From RYN-230 sp963782185 (GTDB lineage Bacteria > Actinomycetota > Actinomycetes > Streptosporangiales > Streptosporangiaceae), in the NCBI GenBank assembly GCA_963782185.1, contig CAWAJB010000019.1, positions 447,133 through 511,132 of the forward strand: DNA of 64,000 nucleotides, in the 5' to 3' direction. Shown here one piece after another: positions 43,958 through 53,163 of the stretch. The notes under the pieces were generated by a model. That model was not told the origin of the DNA and did not search any database. It was given only the letters and a program-made list of their open reading frames with translations. The position numbers and the translations under genes are program-made. Position 1 is the stretch's first letter; the number at the start of each line of letters is the position of its first letter.

Positions 43958-45730
43958 TTACAGGTCGAGGACCAGGTCGTCGCGTGGCTGTGAGCAGCAG
44001 ATCAGTACGTCGCCTTCGGTGGGGTCATCGACGGGGTCGGGGGAATAGCTGACGGTGCCGGACATGATGGCTGTCTCGCAGGTGTGGCACACGCCGGTGC
44101 GGCACGACCAGCGCACCGGCACGTCGCAGGCTTCGGCGAACTCGAGCAGGCTGGCGTAGCCGGGGCCCCAGCGAACGCTAAGGTCGCTGCGCGCGAACGA
44201 GACCATGGGGCCGCTGCCCTGCTCGCCGGCGGGCTGGTGCGGCCGGCGGGAGGCCGTGGGCGCGATGCCCGGCGTGATCGCGGGGTCAGGGCCGAAGACC
44301 TCGGTGCGGATGTGGCCGGCCGGGATGCCGGCCGCGGCCAGGGCAGCGGACATATCGGCCATGAACGCGGGGGGTCCGCACAGGTAGGCATCGGCGTGGC
44401 TGGGCAGGTCCAGGGCGGCGAGGACCGGCGCCGACAGGCGTCCCGCCGTGTCGTAGTCGCGGCCCTGGACGTCGTCAGGGCCCGGGCTGCTGTAGCAGAT
44501 GTCCCAGTGCGCACTGGGGAGCGCGGCCAGCAGGGCGCGGGATTCGGCCGCGAACGGCTCATCGGCGCGGCGGCGCGAGCCGTGCAGCCACCAGATATCC
44601 CGGGTGGACCGGGCAGCGGCCAGCGCGTGCAGCATGGCCAGCACCGGTGTCGCGCCGACACCCGCGCTGACCAGCAGGACCGGCGCCTGGCCAGAGCGCA
44701 GGGTAAAGGCGCCGCGCGGCGCGGCCGCCTCCAGCAGGTCACCCGCCCGCACCCGGGTGTGCAGGAACTGGCTGCCGGCGCCGTGTTCCTCCCGCTTGAC
44801 ACTGATGCGGTAGTCGCGGGCGCCCGGGGGTCCCGACAGCGAATAGCTGCGCAGCAGCGGCCGCCCGGCGGGGTCAGGGTGCAGGCGCAGGGTCAGGAAC
44901 TGCCCGGGCAGGGCGGCCGGCACGCTCCCGCCCCCGGGATCGGCCAGGTGCACCGAGATCACCGTGTCGCTCTCCCGGCCGATTCCGGTCACGGCAAGCT
45001 TCCGGAACCCGGGCCACGCCGGCGGCGGGCTCGCTTCGGTCAGGCCCGCGTTGCCGGCGGACTGCCCGGGCTGGCCGAGCATCTCCTGGAACGAGGTCTT
45101 CCACCCGCCGCTGAGTGCCGGGATTCTCAGCGCGCGCAGGAGCTGCTGCCGGGGATGCCCCGGCAGGTAGAGCAGGGCGTCCATCTCCGCGACCGTCATG
45201 CCTTCCGGGCCGGAGGCAAGCTTGATGATCTCCTGGCCGGCCTCTACCGTGCCCTCGGTCAGCACGCGGAAATAGAACCCGGGCCGGTGATGGGAAACCA
45301 GCAGCGCGGGCAGCTGCGGATCATCCATCCGGATACCCACCCGGAAGCAGGTGACCCGCGGCTGGGTGACCTCGAAAACCGCGCCGCCGATCCGGTACCG
45401 GTCGCCGATGCACACCTGATCGTCGGCCAGCCCCTGGATGGTGAGGTTCTCCCCGAACTGCCCGTAGGTGAAGTCATCCCGGCCCAGCTGGTCCTGCCAG
45501 TACCGGTAGGACTCGATCTGGTAGACGAACACCGCCCGCTGCTCGCCCCCGTGCCCGGCCAGATCACCCTGCCCGTCACCGTCGATATTGAGCCGCCGCA
45601 CCATCCGCGGACCGGCGGCCGGCTTCTTCCACACCGCCGTGTGCACCGTCCGGCCCTGCCAGGTCACATCCCGCGGCATCCCCACATTGACCGACAGCAG
45701 CACGCCGACCCGCCGCCCCGAAGTCACCAC
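43958..45730 (-). CDS. MOSC domain - FAD/NAD(P)H reductase - [2Fe-2S] ferredoxin fusion protein
   Basis: A 590-residue three-part protein from GTG 45730 (GAAGGTGAG upstream). Residues 1-220 are a MOSC domain with YiiM-like features (NIDGDGQGDLAGHGGEQRAV, FGENLTIQGL, VTQPRVTCFRVGIRM with the sulfur/Mo-cofactor Cys, SHHRPGFYFRVL). Residues 240-480 are a ferredoxin reductase: RSYSLSGPPG (FAD), LLVSAGVGATPVLAML (NAD) and DAYLCGPPAFMADM. Residues 500-590 carry a plant-type ferredoxin: CDVPVRWSCRTGVCHTCETA and VLICCSQP (four Cys). Such fusions move electrons to molybdo- or N-hydroxylated substrates. It is complete and intact amid decayed genes. Confidence 0.93.
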   Translation of the reverse strand: MVTSGRRVGVLLSVNVGMPRDVTWQGRTVHTAVWKKPAAGPRMVRRLNIDGDGQGDLAGHGGEQRAVFVYQIESYRYWQDQLGRDDFTYGQFGENLTIQGLADDQVCIGDRYRIGGAVFEVTQPRVTCFRVGIRMDDPQLPALLVSHHRPGFYFRVLTEGTVEAGQEIIKLASGPEGMTVAEMDALLYLPGHPRQQLLRALRIPALSGGWKTSFQEMLGQPGQSAGNAGLTEASPPPAWPGFRKLAVTGIGRESDTVISVHLADPGGGSVPAALPGQFLTLRLHPDPAGRPLLRSYSLSGPPGARDYRISVKREEHGAGSQFLHTRVRAGDLLEAAAPRGAFTLRSGQAPVLLVSAGVGATPVLAMLHALAAARSTRDIWWLHGSRRRADEPFAAESRALLAALPSAHWDICYSSPGPDDVQGRDYDTAGRLSAPVLAALDLPSHADAYLCGPPAFMADMSAALAAAGIPAGHIRTEVFGPDPAITPGIAPTASRRPHQPAGEQGSGPMVSFARSDLSVRWGPGYASLLEFAEACDVPVRWSCRTGVCHTCETAIMSGTVSYSPDPVDDPTEGDVLICCSQPRDDLVLDL

Positions 45731-46122
45731 CAGCTCACCTTCTCACGCAAGCGCCCGCCCGACCGCACCGCACCGTGTTCGGCCGCAGCGTGCTGCAGGC
45801 GGCCGGGGTTGCGCTCGGCGAGGATGATGGTTTGCCAGCTCAGGTGAACAGGACAATGGATCGTGACGCCAGGACCCGGGCCCGGCTAGAGCAGCACTGG
45901 AAAGCCCGGCCGCGGCGACATCGACCCGAGCGGCCGATCTACGCTGCCGACGCGATTCTGGACTACCGTGAGCCGCAGCACCCCGGGCCGCCGGACCGCG
46001 GACCAGCGAACCGGCCACGGTCTTCACCGGCGCGTCCGGCCACCCTAGGCATGACCGTAGATGCCAGACCAAGCCCGGCGGCACCGGCACCGGCCAGTGG
46101 CACCAGGAGAGGAGCCGGGGGC

Positions 46123-46527
46123 ATGGACATGGACATGAAACTCGAGGTCGTGGTGGTGCCCGTCTCCGACGTGGACCGGGCCAAGGACTTCTCCCAGGCG
46201 CTGGGCTGGCGGCTGGGCGCCGACTTCGTCACCGCCCCGGACTTCCGGGTGATACAGATGACCCCGCCCGGCTCGGCCTGCGAGGGCAACAGCTGGTCCG
46301 TCCAGGAGATCACCAACCGCCTGCCCGGCCGGGCGAGGTCCGCGCTCGCAGCCCGCGACTCCGTGGCCGGGCTGTCCGGTGCGCTGCGCCGCGCGGCGGC
46401 CGCGCACGGCAAACGCGAGGAGGAGACCGGGCTGCCCGACCCGGACTGGCCCGACTGGTATGCCCAGTACCTGGCGGACGAGTCCGCCGGGCAGATGAGG
46501 GGGGAAGGGGAGGCGGGTGGGGCATGA
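46123..46527 (+). CDS. VOC-family protein with an internal deletion
   Basis: A 134-residue frame from ATG 46123 (two further in-frame ATGs follow; GGAG upstream). It starts as a typical glyoxalase-like protein (LEVVVVPVSDVDRAKDFSQA, FRVIQMTPPGSACEG) and ends as one (VQEITNRLPGR, AALRRAAAAHGKREEETGLP, DPDWPDWYAQYLADE). The middle of the usual 170-200-residue protein, including the second half of the first repeat and most of the second, is missing between SACEG and NSWSVQE. The deletion kept the frame. The protein probably cannot form the normal pocket. Its stop overlaps the next start (ATGA). Confidence 0.75.
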   Translation: MDMDMKLEVVVVPVSDVDRAKDFSQALGWRLGADFVTAPDFRVIQMTPPGSACEGNSWSVQEITNRLPGRARSALAARDSVAGLSGALRRAAAAHGKREEETGLPDPDWPDWYAQYLADESAGQMRGEGEAGGA

Positions 46528-47885
46528 ACGGTTATGACTACGACGTGATCGTGGTGGGCGCCGGCTCGCCGGGTGAGCATTGCGCCGGCGAGCTGGCCGA
46601 CGGCGGGCTGCGGGTGGCGGTGGTGGAGCGGGAGCTGGCCGGAGGCGAGTGCTCGTACTGGGCGTGCATCCCGTCCAAGACGCTGCTGCGCCCCGGCGAG
46701 GCGGTGCATGACGCGCGGGAAGCGGCGGCCACCGCGCAGGTCGATGCCGAGGCCGCGCTGGCCTACCGGGACTTCATGGTCGCCGGCTACTCCGACGCCG
46801 GGCAGGTGCAGTGGCTGGCGGGCAAGGGCATTGACCTGATCCGCGGTGCCGGCAAGCTGGCCGGGCCGGGCGTGGTCGAAGTCAACGGCGTCCGGTACAC
46901 CGCCCGGCACGTGGTGGTGGCGACCGGCTCGGACCCGGTCATACCGCCCGTCCCGGGCCTGCGCGAGCTGGACGGCGTGTGGACCAACCGCGAGGTGACC
47001 GGCATGAAGGCCGTCCCGCGCCGGCTGCTGATCCTGGGCGGCGGGCCGGTAGGCGCCGAGATGGCCCAGGCCGTGCGCCGGCTGGGCGGCGAGGTCACCC
47101 TGGTCGAGGCGGCCGGGCACGTGCTGGCCCGCGAGCCCGCGCCACTGGGCCACGCACTGGGCGAGGTGCTGCGCGCCGACGGCATCGAGCTGATCCTGGG
47201 CGTGACCGCGACCGCCGCGCGGCGCGACGGCCCGGACTACGTCCTGACCCTCGAAGACGGCCGTGAGCTGCGCGGCGACCACCTGCTTGCCGCCACCGGC
47301 AGGCGCCCGCGGCTGCCCGCCGGCCTGGACACGGTCGGCGTCACCGCCGGCCCGCACGGCATCGCAGTTGACGCGCACCTGCATGCGGGCGAGCGGCTGT
47401 GGGCGATCGGCGACGTCACCGGCGTCCGGCTGCTGACCCACGTGGGCAAGTACCAGGGCGAGGTGGTCGCGGCGAACATCCTCGGCGAGCCGCGCGAGGC
47501 CCACTATGAGGCCATCCCAGACGTGGTCTACACCGACCCGCAAGCCGCCGCGGTCGGCGCCACCGAAGCCCCGTTCAGCGTGACCGCTCCGGTGTCCGAG
47601 GTGGCCAAGACGGCCACCTACACGCACGCCTACGCCACCTCCAGCGGCTTCGTGACCCTGCTGTCCGACGGCGAGCACCTGACCGGCGCCTACGCGCTCG
47701 GCCCCGAGGCCGGGGAATGGATGCAGCAGGCCACCCTGGCCATCCGTGCCCGTGTCCCGCTGCCGGTGCTGCGCGATGTCATCCAGCCCTTCCCCACCTT
47801 CTCCGAGATCTACGTGACCGCGCTCAAGTCGCTGCACAGCCAGATCACCGCCGCCAGCCCGCCAACCGGGGCGGCATCGCCATGA
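46524..47885 (+). CDS. FAD-dependent pyridine nucleotide-disulfide oxidoreductase
   Basis: A 453-residue flavoprotein from ATG 46524, overlapping the preceding stop. FAD motif YDVIVVGAGSPGEHCAGELA; redox site GGECSYWACIPSKTLLRPGE with both cysteines of the CxxxxC pattern; NAD(P) motif LLILGGGPVGAEMAQAVRRL; second FAD motif RLWAIGDVTG. The C-terminal dimer segment reads QPFPTFSEIYVTAL, so the His-Glu acid-base pair of true disulfide reductases lacks its His. This resembles transhydrogenase-like or quinone-reducing members more than lipoamide or mercuric reductase. The substrate is open. Confidence 0.9.
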   Translation: MNGYDYDVIVVGAGSPGEHCAGELADGGLRVAVVERELAGGECSYWACIPSKTLLRPGEAVHDAREAAATAQVDAEAALAYRDFMVAGYSDAGQVQWLAGKGIDLIRGAGKLAGPGVVEVNGVRYTARHVVVATGSDPVIPPVPGLRELDGVWTNREVTGMKAVPRRLLILGGGPVGAEMAQAVRRLGGEVTLVEAAGHVLAREPAPLGHALGEVLRADGIELILGVTATAARRDGPDYVLTLEDGRELRGDHLLAATGRRPRLPAGLDTVGVTAGPHGIAVDAHLHAGERLWAIGDVTGVRLLTHVGKYQGEVVAANILGEPREAHYEAIPDVVYTDPQAAAVGATEAPFSVTAPVSEVAKTATYTHAYATSSGFVTLLSDGEHLTGAYALGPEAGEWMQQATLAIRARVPLPVLRDVIQPFPTFSEIYVTALKSLHSQITAASPPTGAASP

Positions 47886-48262
47886 ACCAAGACCGCTCCG
47901 CGACCCGCGCCCAGAACGCCGGCGAACGGCTGCGCCGTGCCGGGCCTCCCCAGGCCCGGCGGCACCGTGACCGGCCGCCGAGATCGGCCACCGGGAGGAA
48001 TCATGACACCGACTGCGGGATGCTCAGGTTCACCGACAGTGAGATGCAGGCGCGGCTCCGCAAAGAGACAGGGCGGACGCCGGTTGCGCCGGCCAGGTTC
48101 TACGGCTTCACCGACGCCGATGAGAACGCCAAGGAGCAGATTCAGAAGGCCAGGTCGCATCCGTGGATCTCGCCGGAGGTCCCGATCAGGGGGTTCGTTT
48201 TTGACGTGAGCACCGGGCGGCTCAGCGAAGTGTTCCAGGACGGGGAGACCGTCACTGGCTAG
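47882..48262 (+). pseudogene. Beta-carbonic anhydrase, N-terminal zinc-site half missing
   Basis: A 126-residue frame starting at ATG 47882 (ATGA overlap with the reductase stop). From about residue 39 it matches the second half of an actinobacterial beta-carbonic anhydrase: HDTDCGMLRFTDSEMQARLR (zinc His and Cys region), EQIQKARSHPWISPEVPIRG and FVFDVSTGRLSEVF. The first half, with the CxDxR zinc/catalytic dyad, is replaced by an Arg-rich stretch (AGERLRRAGPPQARRHRD). It cannot bind zinc fully. The coupling to the upstream start may be accidental. Confidence 0.75.
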
Positions 48263-48337
48263 TAATGGCGGCGCCGCCTCGCTGGTACTGCCACCGGGCG
48301 TCGTGCTCATCGGCGTGAGCGCGCTGATACTCGTGTT

Positions 48338-48713
48338 ATGACTGACACCGAGTACCTGATCGCCGAGGTCCGCCAACTGCGCACCGACGTCGCCCGGCTG
48401 CACGCCGGAGTGCTCGTCCGGCACCTGGACGAAGATGTTCTTCAAAGACCTGTCCACCAACCCGCGCACCCAGTACAAGGTCCACAAGTGGGGCGCGATC
48501 TACTGGCTGATCAATTTCCCTCTGATCTGCTGCCTGTTCTTCTTCGCGCCCACGCTGTGGCTCAAGGTTGGCATCTTCATCACGCTTATCTACTCGGTCT
48601 ACGCCAACTTTGCGACCGACTACGGCGGCATGTCAGCGGCCGAGGCAGCGTTCGAGGAGCCGCAGCCGCAGCCGCCGCCGATCTCACTTGAGCCGCCGGT
48701 GCCTCCGGTATGA
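48338..48713 (+). pseudogene. Small two-helix membrane protein, one-base frameshift
   Basis: The frame from ATG 48338 gives a short coiled-coil start (MTDTEYLIAEVRQLRTDVAR, LHAG). After one extra base near 48418 it continues as TWTKMFFKDLSTNPRTQYKV, HKWGAIYWLINFPLICCLFF and LKVGIFITLIYSVYANFATD, then an acidic Pro-rich tail to TGA 48713. The second part could also start alone at ATG 48435 (92 residues), although that lacks a ribosome site. Two membrane helices with N-terminal cytosolic coil are a common small actinobacterial architecture of unknown function. Confidence 0.65.
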
Positions 48714-48924
48714 GACGGCGCAAGCCTCCCGGCGTTGCCGGTCGCCCCTGGGTGCGAGGCGGCGCATCAGAGGCTCCGCAAGGAGTGGGAACTGGTCGTG
48801 GAGGCCAGGCAGGCGGCGTATCCGCGAACGGATGGCCCACATCGGCCCGTACGGGCTGGCCCGGTCGCCGAAGCGCCATCCCCGCCAAATCAGACGGGCA
48901 GCCCAGGCCAAAGGAGATGCCGAC

Positions 48925-49240
48925 ATGCCGAGCCAGGCCATGCAGGACCTGATCGACGCCTTCAGGGACCGGCAGAAGGCCAGTGCCAGCCAGGCCCCGC
49001 CCACTCTGGAAGAGCGCCGCGCCGCCTTCGCCCCCGCCGGCCGCGTTCATCCGGTGCCTGACGACGTGCTGGTAAGTGAGGTGACCGCGGGCGGGGTGCC
49101 CGCCCACTGGCTTGCCGCCCCGGGAACGGACACCGGCCGGGTGCTGCTGTTCCTGCACGGCGGAGGTTACGAGCTCGGTCGCTGCGCAGCGACGGCCAGC
49201 TGGCCGCCCGGCTAGGCTGGGCCAGCGGGATGCGGCTCCT
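48925..49240 (+). pseudogene. Alpha/beta hydrolase (lipase/esterase) N-terminal fragment
   Basis: From ATG 48925 (AAGGAG upstream) the frame reads MPSQAMQDLIDAFRDRQKAS, RVHPVPDDVLVSEVTAGGVP and VLLFLHGGGYELG, the start of an HSL-type esterase with the HGGG oxyanion motif. One base is missing near 49170; the shifted frame continues SLRSDGQLAARLGWASGMRL LFF. Homology stops near 49240, where an integrase fragment begins. The nucleophile Ser, Asp and His are all absent. It is clearly dead. Confidence 0.85.
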
Positions 49241-49251
49241 GTTCTTTCCTC

Positions 49252-49341
49252 GCTGCCGATGGGCGGCGGCTGGACCGGCACAGCGCTGCCCGGGTCGTGC
49301 GCCGGGTGGCCCGCCGTGCCGGGATCGCCAAGCCCATAGGG
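49252..49341 (+). pseudogene. Tyrosine integrase fragment
   Basis: About 30 residues read ADGRRLDRHSAARVVRRVAR, RAGIAKPIG, the segment that precedes the HxLR catalytic box in XerD/phage-type recombinases. Nothing of the active site follows. It lies at the break point of the truncated hydrolase, so it marks an old recombination event. Confidence 0.55.
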
Positions 49342-49454
49342 CATCCCTGGCCTTACCCTGGTCTGCGATATGGCGGACAGGGAGGCCAGGTCAGGCTCAG
49401 AGCCTTGCCCACGGCGAGTCGGGTCAGATAGCCAAACCGGGTCCTGCTAGCCGA

Positions 49455-49550
49455 GGTCAGGCGGTCTCGTGCTCCCCGGACCCGCTGGAGGTCCCGTCCG
49501 ACGGCCAGGTGCTCATCTGCTGCTCCGGCCCCGGTCCGACATTGGCCTGG
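49455..49550 (+). pseudogene. C-terminal remnant of a [2Fe-2S] ferredoxin domain
   Basis: The plus frame reads VSCSPDPLEVPSDGQVLICC, SGPGPTLA. This aligns with the end of the ferredoxin domain of the MOSC fusion at 44 kb (VSYSPDPVDDPTEGDVLICC). The rest of the parent gene is gone. The sequence differs enough that it came from a different reductase, not from that neighbour. Confidence 0.6.
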
Positions 49551-49641
49551 GGGCATGTAATCGGGAACGGCACCCCGCCGCGCGACACACAGCCGCAGTA
49601 GCCCGCCATGGGCAGCGCCAATTCGGCTGGCGTCGGGCGGC

Positions 49642-50372
49642 TCAGAGTCGGCCGCCGTCGATGTGCAGGACCTCTCCGGTGACGTACGGCGCTGACTCGA
49701 GGTACAGGATGCCTTCCACGATGTCGCTGACCTGGCCCGCGCGGCCGAGCGGCGGCAGTTTCCCCGCCAGCGCCTCGGGGGTGTAGGATCGGCTGGGTGC
49801 ATGGGGGTCTGGATGATCCCGGGCGCGACGGCGTTGACGCGGATGCCGCGGGAGGCGTACTCGACGGCCAGCGACCTGGTGACCGCGGCCAGGCCGCCCT
49901 TGGTCAGCGCGGTCAGCGCGGTTGGCTCCACGGAGTCGGCGCGGTCCGCGATGCTGGCGCTGATGTTGACGACATGGCCGCTGCCGCGCTTGAGCATCTG
50001 GCCGATGGCGCGCTGGGTCAGCCAGAAGAACCCGGCCAGGTTGACGCCGGTGACCAGCGCGTAGTCGTCGGCGGTGTAGTCGGTGAATGGCTTGGAGACG
50101 AAGACGCCTGCGTTGTTGACCAGGGTGTCGACCCGCCCGAAGCGGTCGATTGCCTGGCTGATGATCTGGTCGGCGGTGGCCTGCTCGGAGATGTCGCCCT
50201 CGACCGTGAGGACCCCCGGGTCGCTCGACGGCTTGATGTGCAGAGCATTCGCCACGACCGCCCAGCGCCGCTGCCGGTATCCCTCGACCAGGCCGGCGCC
50301 GATCCCCTGCGAGCCGCCGGTCACGATGGCCACCTTCTGCCCGGTCTCGCTCACTGGCTTCTCCGTTCTCAT
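49642..50372 (-). pseudogene. Short-chain dehydrogenase/reductase, one-base frameshift near the 3' end
   Basis: ATG 50372 (or the GTG seven codons later) begins a classical SDR: KVAIVTGGSQGIGAGLVEGY (cofactor motif), DTLVNNAGVFVSKPF, GHVVNISASIADRADS (catalytic Ser) and AVEYASRGIRVNAVAPGIIQ. The usual YxxxK site reads ALTALTKGG, so the catalytic Tyr is replaced while Lys remains. After TPMH one base is missing near 49797; the other frame continues YTPEALAGKLPPLGRAGQVS, YVTGEVLHIDGGRL to TGA 49642. With the base restored it is a full-length 243-residue protein. The missing Tyr makes normal catalysis doubtful. Confidence 0.8.
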
Positions 50373-50391
50373 GTGGTACTCATGTGTCCGC

Positions 50392-51394
50392 TCACGGGCG
50401 ACGGAGGCTCAGTCGGGAAGGTCCTCCGGGCGCGGCATCAGGCCTGCAGCGGGAGGTGAGCTCGGCGACGATGTCCGCTGCTGATTGTCGCTGCGTCACT
50501 AGTGCGACGCCCTGTCCGGCCCACATCGAGAGCGCCTCGATGTCACCGGTCGTCCCGGCCATCGGCGGCGCTCCCTCGTAACGAACGATTGCCTCGCCGG
50601 AGGCAAGATGCGCGATCACGTCGCCTATTCCGGGCCGCTGGTCGTCTGGGGGGCAGCCCGCGGCTTCCCACGCCTTGGCCGTTGAGTTGCGGAGGGCGCG
50701 GTGGGGAGAGTCGGGCCACCCGACGTCGTACAGGTTGGGATACCACTGCGGATCGGTCTCGGCCGCGGCTATCAGCCGGCGCCGGTAGTCCTCGTGGATC
50801 GGCATCTCCTCGGCCAGCAGGAACCGCGTGCCTACCCACGCGGCCTGCGCGCCGAGGGCGAACACCGCGGCGACTCCGCGAGCGTCACTGATGCCGCCGG
50901 CCGCGATCACCGGTACCGGCGCTACCGCGTCCACCACGGCGGGCACCAGCGGCAGCGTCGCGACGGTACTCCCCACGTGCCCGCCGGCCTCCCAGCCCTG
51001 CGCGACGATCACATCCACGCCAGACGCGACTGCCCGCCGTGCCTCCTCGGCACTGCCGACCGTGTGCATGACAATGCCCCCGGCGTCGTGCACGGCCTCG
51101 ACGTAGCCGCCGGGATCACCCAAGAAAAACGAGACGACCCGCAAGCCGGCCTCGAGGGCCTGATCAAGGTGATGGTGATGATCTGAGGTGAGAACGAAGT
51201 TGCCGCCGAACGGCCGCGCGGTCAGCGCCGCCGTCTCCCGGACGACAGCCCCGATGTCAGCAGACCAGGTAAGCGTCACCATGCCCAGCGCGTCGGCGTT
51301 CGAGACCGCCGCAGCCGCCTGGGGAATGTCAGACCATGGGTGCCTGGACGATCGGCTGTTCGATCCCAAGCAACTCGCACACCGGTGTGCGCAT
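50392..51394 (-). pseudogene. Nitronate monooxygenase, one-base frameshift near the 5' end
   Basis: ATG 51394 gives MRTPVCELLGIEQPIVQAPM; an extra base near 51334 breaks the frame, and the rest continues SDIPQAAAAVSNADALGMVT, DVIVAQGWEAGGHVGSTVAT (FMN/His site), PVPVIAAGGISDARGVAAVF and GTRFLLAEEMPIHEDY. These are the core of class I nitronate monooxygenases, which oxidise alkyl nitronates with FMN and oxygen. Repaired, it is about 333 residues. It starts 6 bases after the redoxin stop on the same strand, so the two form an operon. A partial duplicate is at 43.4-43.9 kb. Confidence 0.82.
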
Positions 51395-51399
51395 CGCGC

Positions 51400-52015
51400 T
51401 CACCCCTTGCCCGGCCCGACATACGAGGTCGGCATTGACCCGGGGGACCGCCGGTCCCAGCCGTGAAACTTCGAGTAGTCGCCGGCGTCCCAGGCCTGGC
51501 GCAGCCCCGGGCGTGCTCAGATCCCAGTCCGGCCGGATCTCGGCCATTGCGGTGCGCAGGTCGCGCCACAGGTCGTAGAACGACGGGCGGCCCCAGAACC
51601 AGTAACCGTTGTAGACACTGTGGATGACCAGCCCTGGCTTGAGCACCAGCGTGTGCGGGATCATCGGGTTGTGCTCGGGGTCGGTGTACTCCGCGATGCC
51701 CAGATCCTGCTGGACGGTCCGGCCGGGGTCGGACAGGAAAGGCCACTGGGCGCCGACCGAGGCGCGGAACTCCTGCAGCGTGTGATGGTCGTCGGTGGCG
51801 ATCGTGGCGACCTGGGTATAAGCTACCGCGATCTCCGGGTAGTGCCCGGCCAGCTCCAGGTGCTGCCGGTGCTCTTTCGGGCAGTAGTTGCCGCGCGCGA
51901 GCGTCAGGATCAACGGGTCCCGGCCCTGGATCTCGCTCAGCGCGCGGACCGTGCCGGTCTGGTCGGGCAGCGAATAATCGGGGAAGGTCCCACCGGGGAC
52001 GATGTCGGAACGCAC
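51400..52015 (-). pseudogene. AhpC/TSA-like redoxin, one-base frameshift near the 3' end
   Basis: ATG 52015 follows AGGAGAGGCGGTC. The protein begins FPDYSLPDQTGTVRALSEIQ, LTLARGNYCPKEHRQHLELA (single Cys site), TDDHHTLQEFRASVGAQWPF and PHTLVLKPGLVIHSVYNGYW. Near 51508 an extra G/C turns STPGLRQAWDAGDYSKFHGW out of frame; the duplicate at 43.7 kb lacks this base. Repaired, the stop is TGA at 51400. Members reduce peroxides or act as thiol carriers. The pairing with nitronate monooxygenase suggests removal of peroxide formed by it (inference). Confidence 0.8.
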
Positions 52016-53163
52016 GGGATGACCGCCTCTCCTTTAATGCCGCGGGTGCGACTAATGCCGCGGGTGCGACGCAGACCGTGCACATGTCTGTTTGCTGTAA
52101 GGACGTGGCTGTACCTGGAGGCACATGCGTGCCTGCCGGTAGGCGTGCCCGCCGGTGCTCTGCCCACACTTCCGCCTCGCCAGCAAGCCTCAATCGCCGT
52201 GCCATCTTCGGGCAGCTCGCGGCCCGGTCGCCCCGCCATGAAGCTTCGGACGGGAACGGCGCCTTCTACCTGGGCTCGGACGTTGGCAGGGCATTCAGCC
52301 AGCTGACTCCGGAAGACGGGCAATGGTAGGCACTTGCGCCGAGCCAGGGAGGTCACGCTGATCCTGGCCGAGAGCTCACCGCCTCCGGCAGGAGTCGAAC
52401 ACGGCGACCTTCGGGACAGCCAGGCACTCCGCCAGCTGAGCTACAGCCTCATGCGGAATGTCTGGCATGGCCGCGCCACGGCGTGCGCCAAAGGCTCCAG
52501 CGAGCGATGCGCGCCGTTGGAGCCCGCAGCTGACGACGGGCGCTGACGACGGGCGAAGCAAACATGGGCACGGCACACACCGGTCAACGGCCTAGCTACA
52601 GCTAGGTCCCGAAGCGGGTGAATGGCTACAGCAGGCCATGCCATCCGGGCCACCTCCCCGCTCGTCTCGCTGCGCGACGTCAGCCGGCCGTTCCCCCCTT
52701 ACCTGTTGCGATTCCGTCAGTTCAACGCTTGCAGTTCCCCTCATCCCGTCCGCTAGCTGCCAGATTCCGGCCGGGTGAGCCGCTGGAGTCAAGACTGGCC
52801 GGAGGCCACCCCGCAGGGGCGTGGTCTTGACGCTGGCGGCGGCCGGCGCACACTGGGCGGCCGGCACGGGTTGAGGGCGCCTGGGTCAGGTCATGGGTTC
52901 CTCCGGGATGAGCTCGGGGATCAGCGTGCGCGGGTGGCGCGGGCGCCCAGCCTTACCTCGGTCCGCGGGACCGGTGCTGCCTGGTCCCGGCGACATGATG
53001 ATCGATGGGGTGGTCCCGCTGGTGTGTGGCCGCGCCTGTCTCTCGAGGCCGTCCGGCCGTGGATAGCACGGTGCGGCGGCAGGGGGGCTGGAGGGCGCCG
53101 GCCACGGGGGGTGGCCACGGTGCATCGGTTGCGTGAGGGCTGCCGCGTCCATCCGCATGCGCC
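52016..53163. other. Long intergenic region, tRNA-like relic inside
   Basis: There is no supported gene in 1,148 bases. A degenerate tRNA-like stretch occurs at 52381-52449. The segment 52870-53163 lies downstream of the IS110 transposase and should include that element's other end, which cannot be placed because IS110 elements lack inverted termini. Confidence 0.5.
52381..52449 (-). other. Degenerate tRNA-like sequence
   Basis: The minus strand reads AGGCTGTAGCTCAGCTGGCG at the D-arm position and GGTCGCCGTGTTCGACTCC at the T-arm position, about 70 bases apart in tRNA order. The acceptor ends do not pair, the T stem has at least two mismatches and the anticodon stem is broken. It is a relic or chance match, not a working tRNA. 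Confidence 0.3.

Noticed and set aside
45963..47837. A 624-codon minus-strand frame opposite the flavoprotein
   Set aside because: It is a high-GC shadow frame of the reductase gene; composition is His/Gly/Arg-rich without motifs.
52381..52449. A functional tRNA gene
   Set aside because: D-arm and T-arm look right, but the acceptor, T and anticodon stems do not pair.
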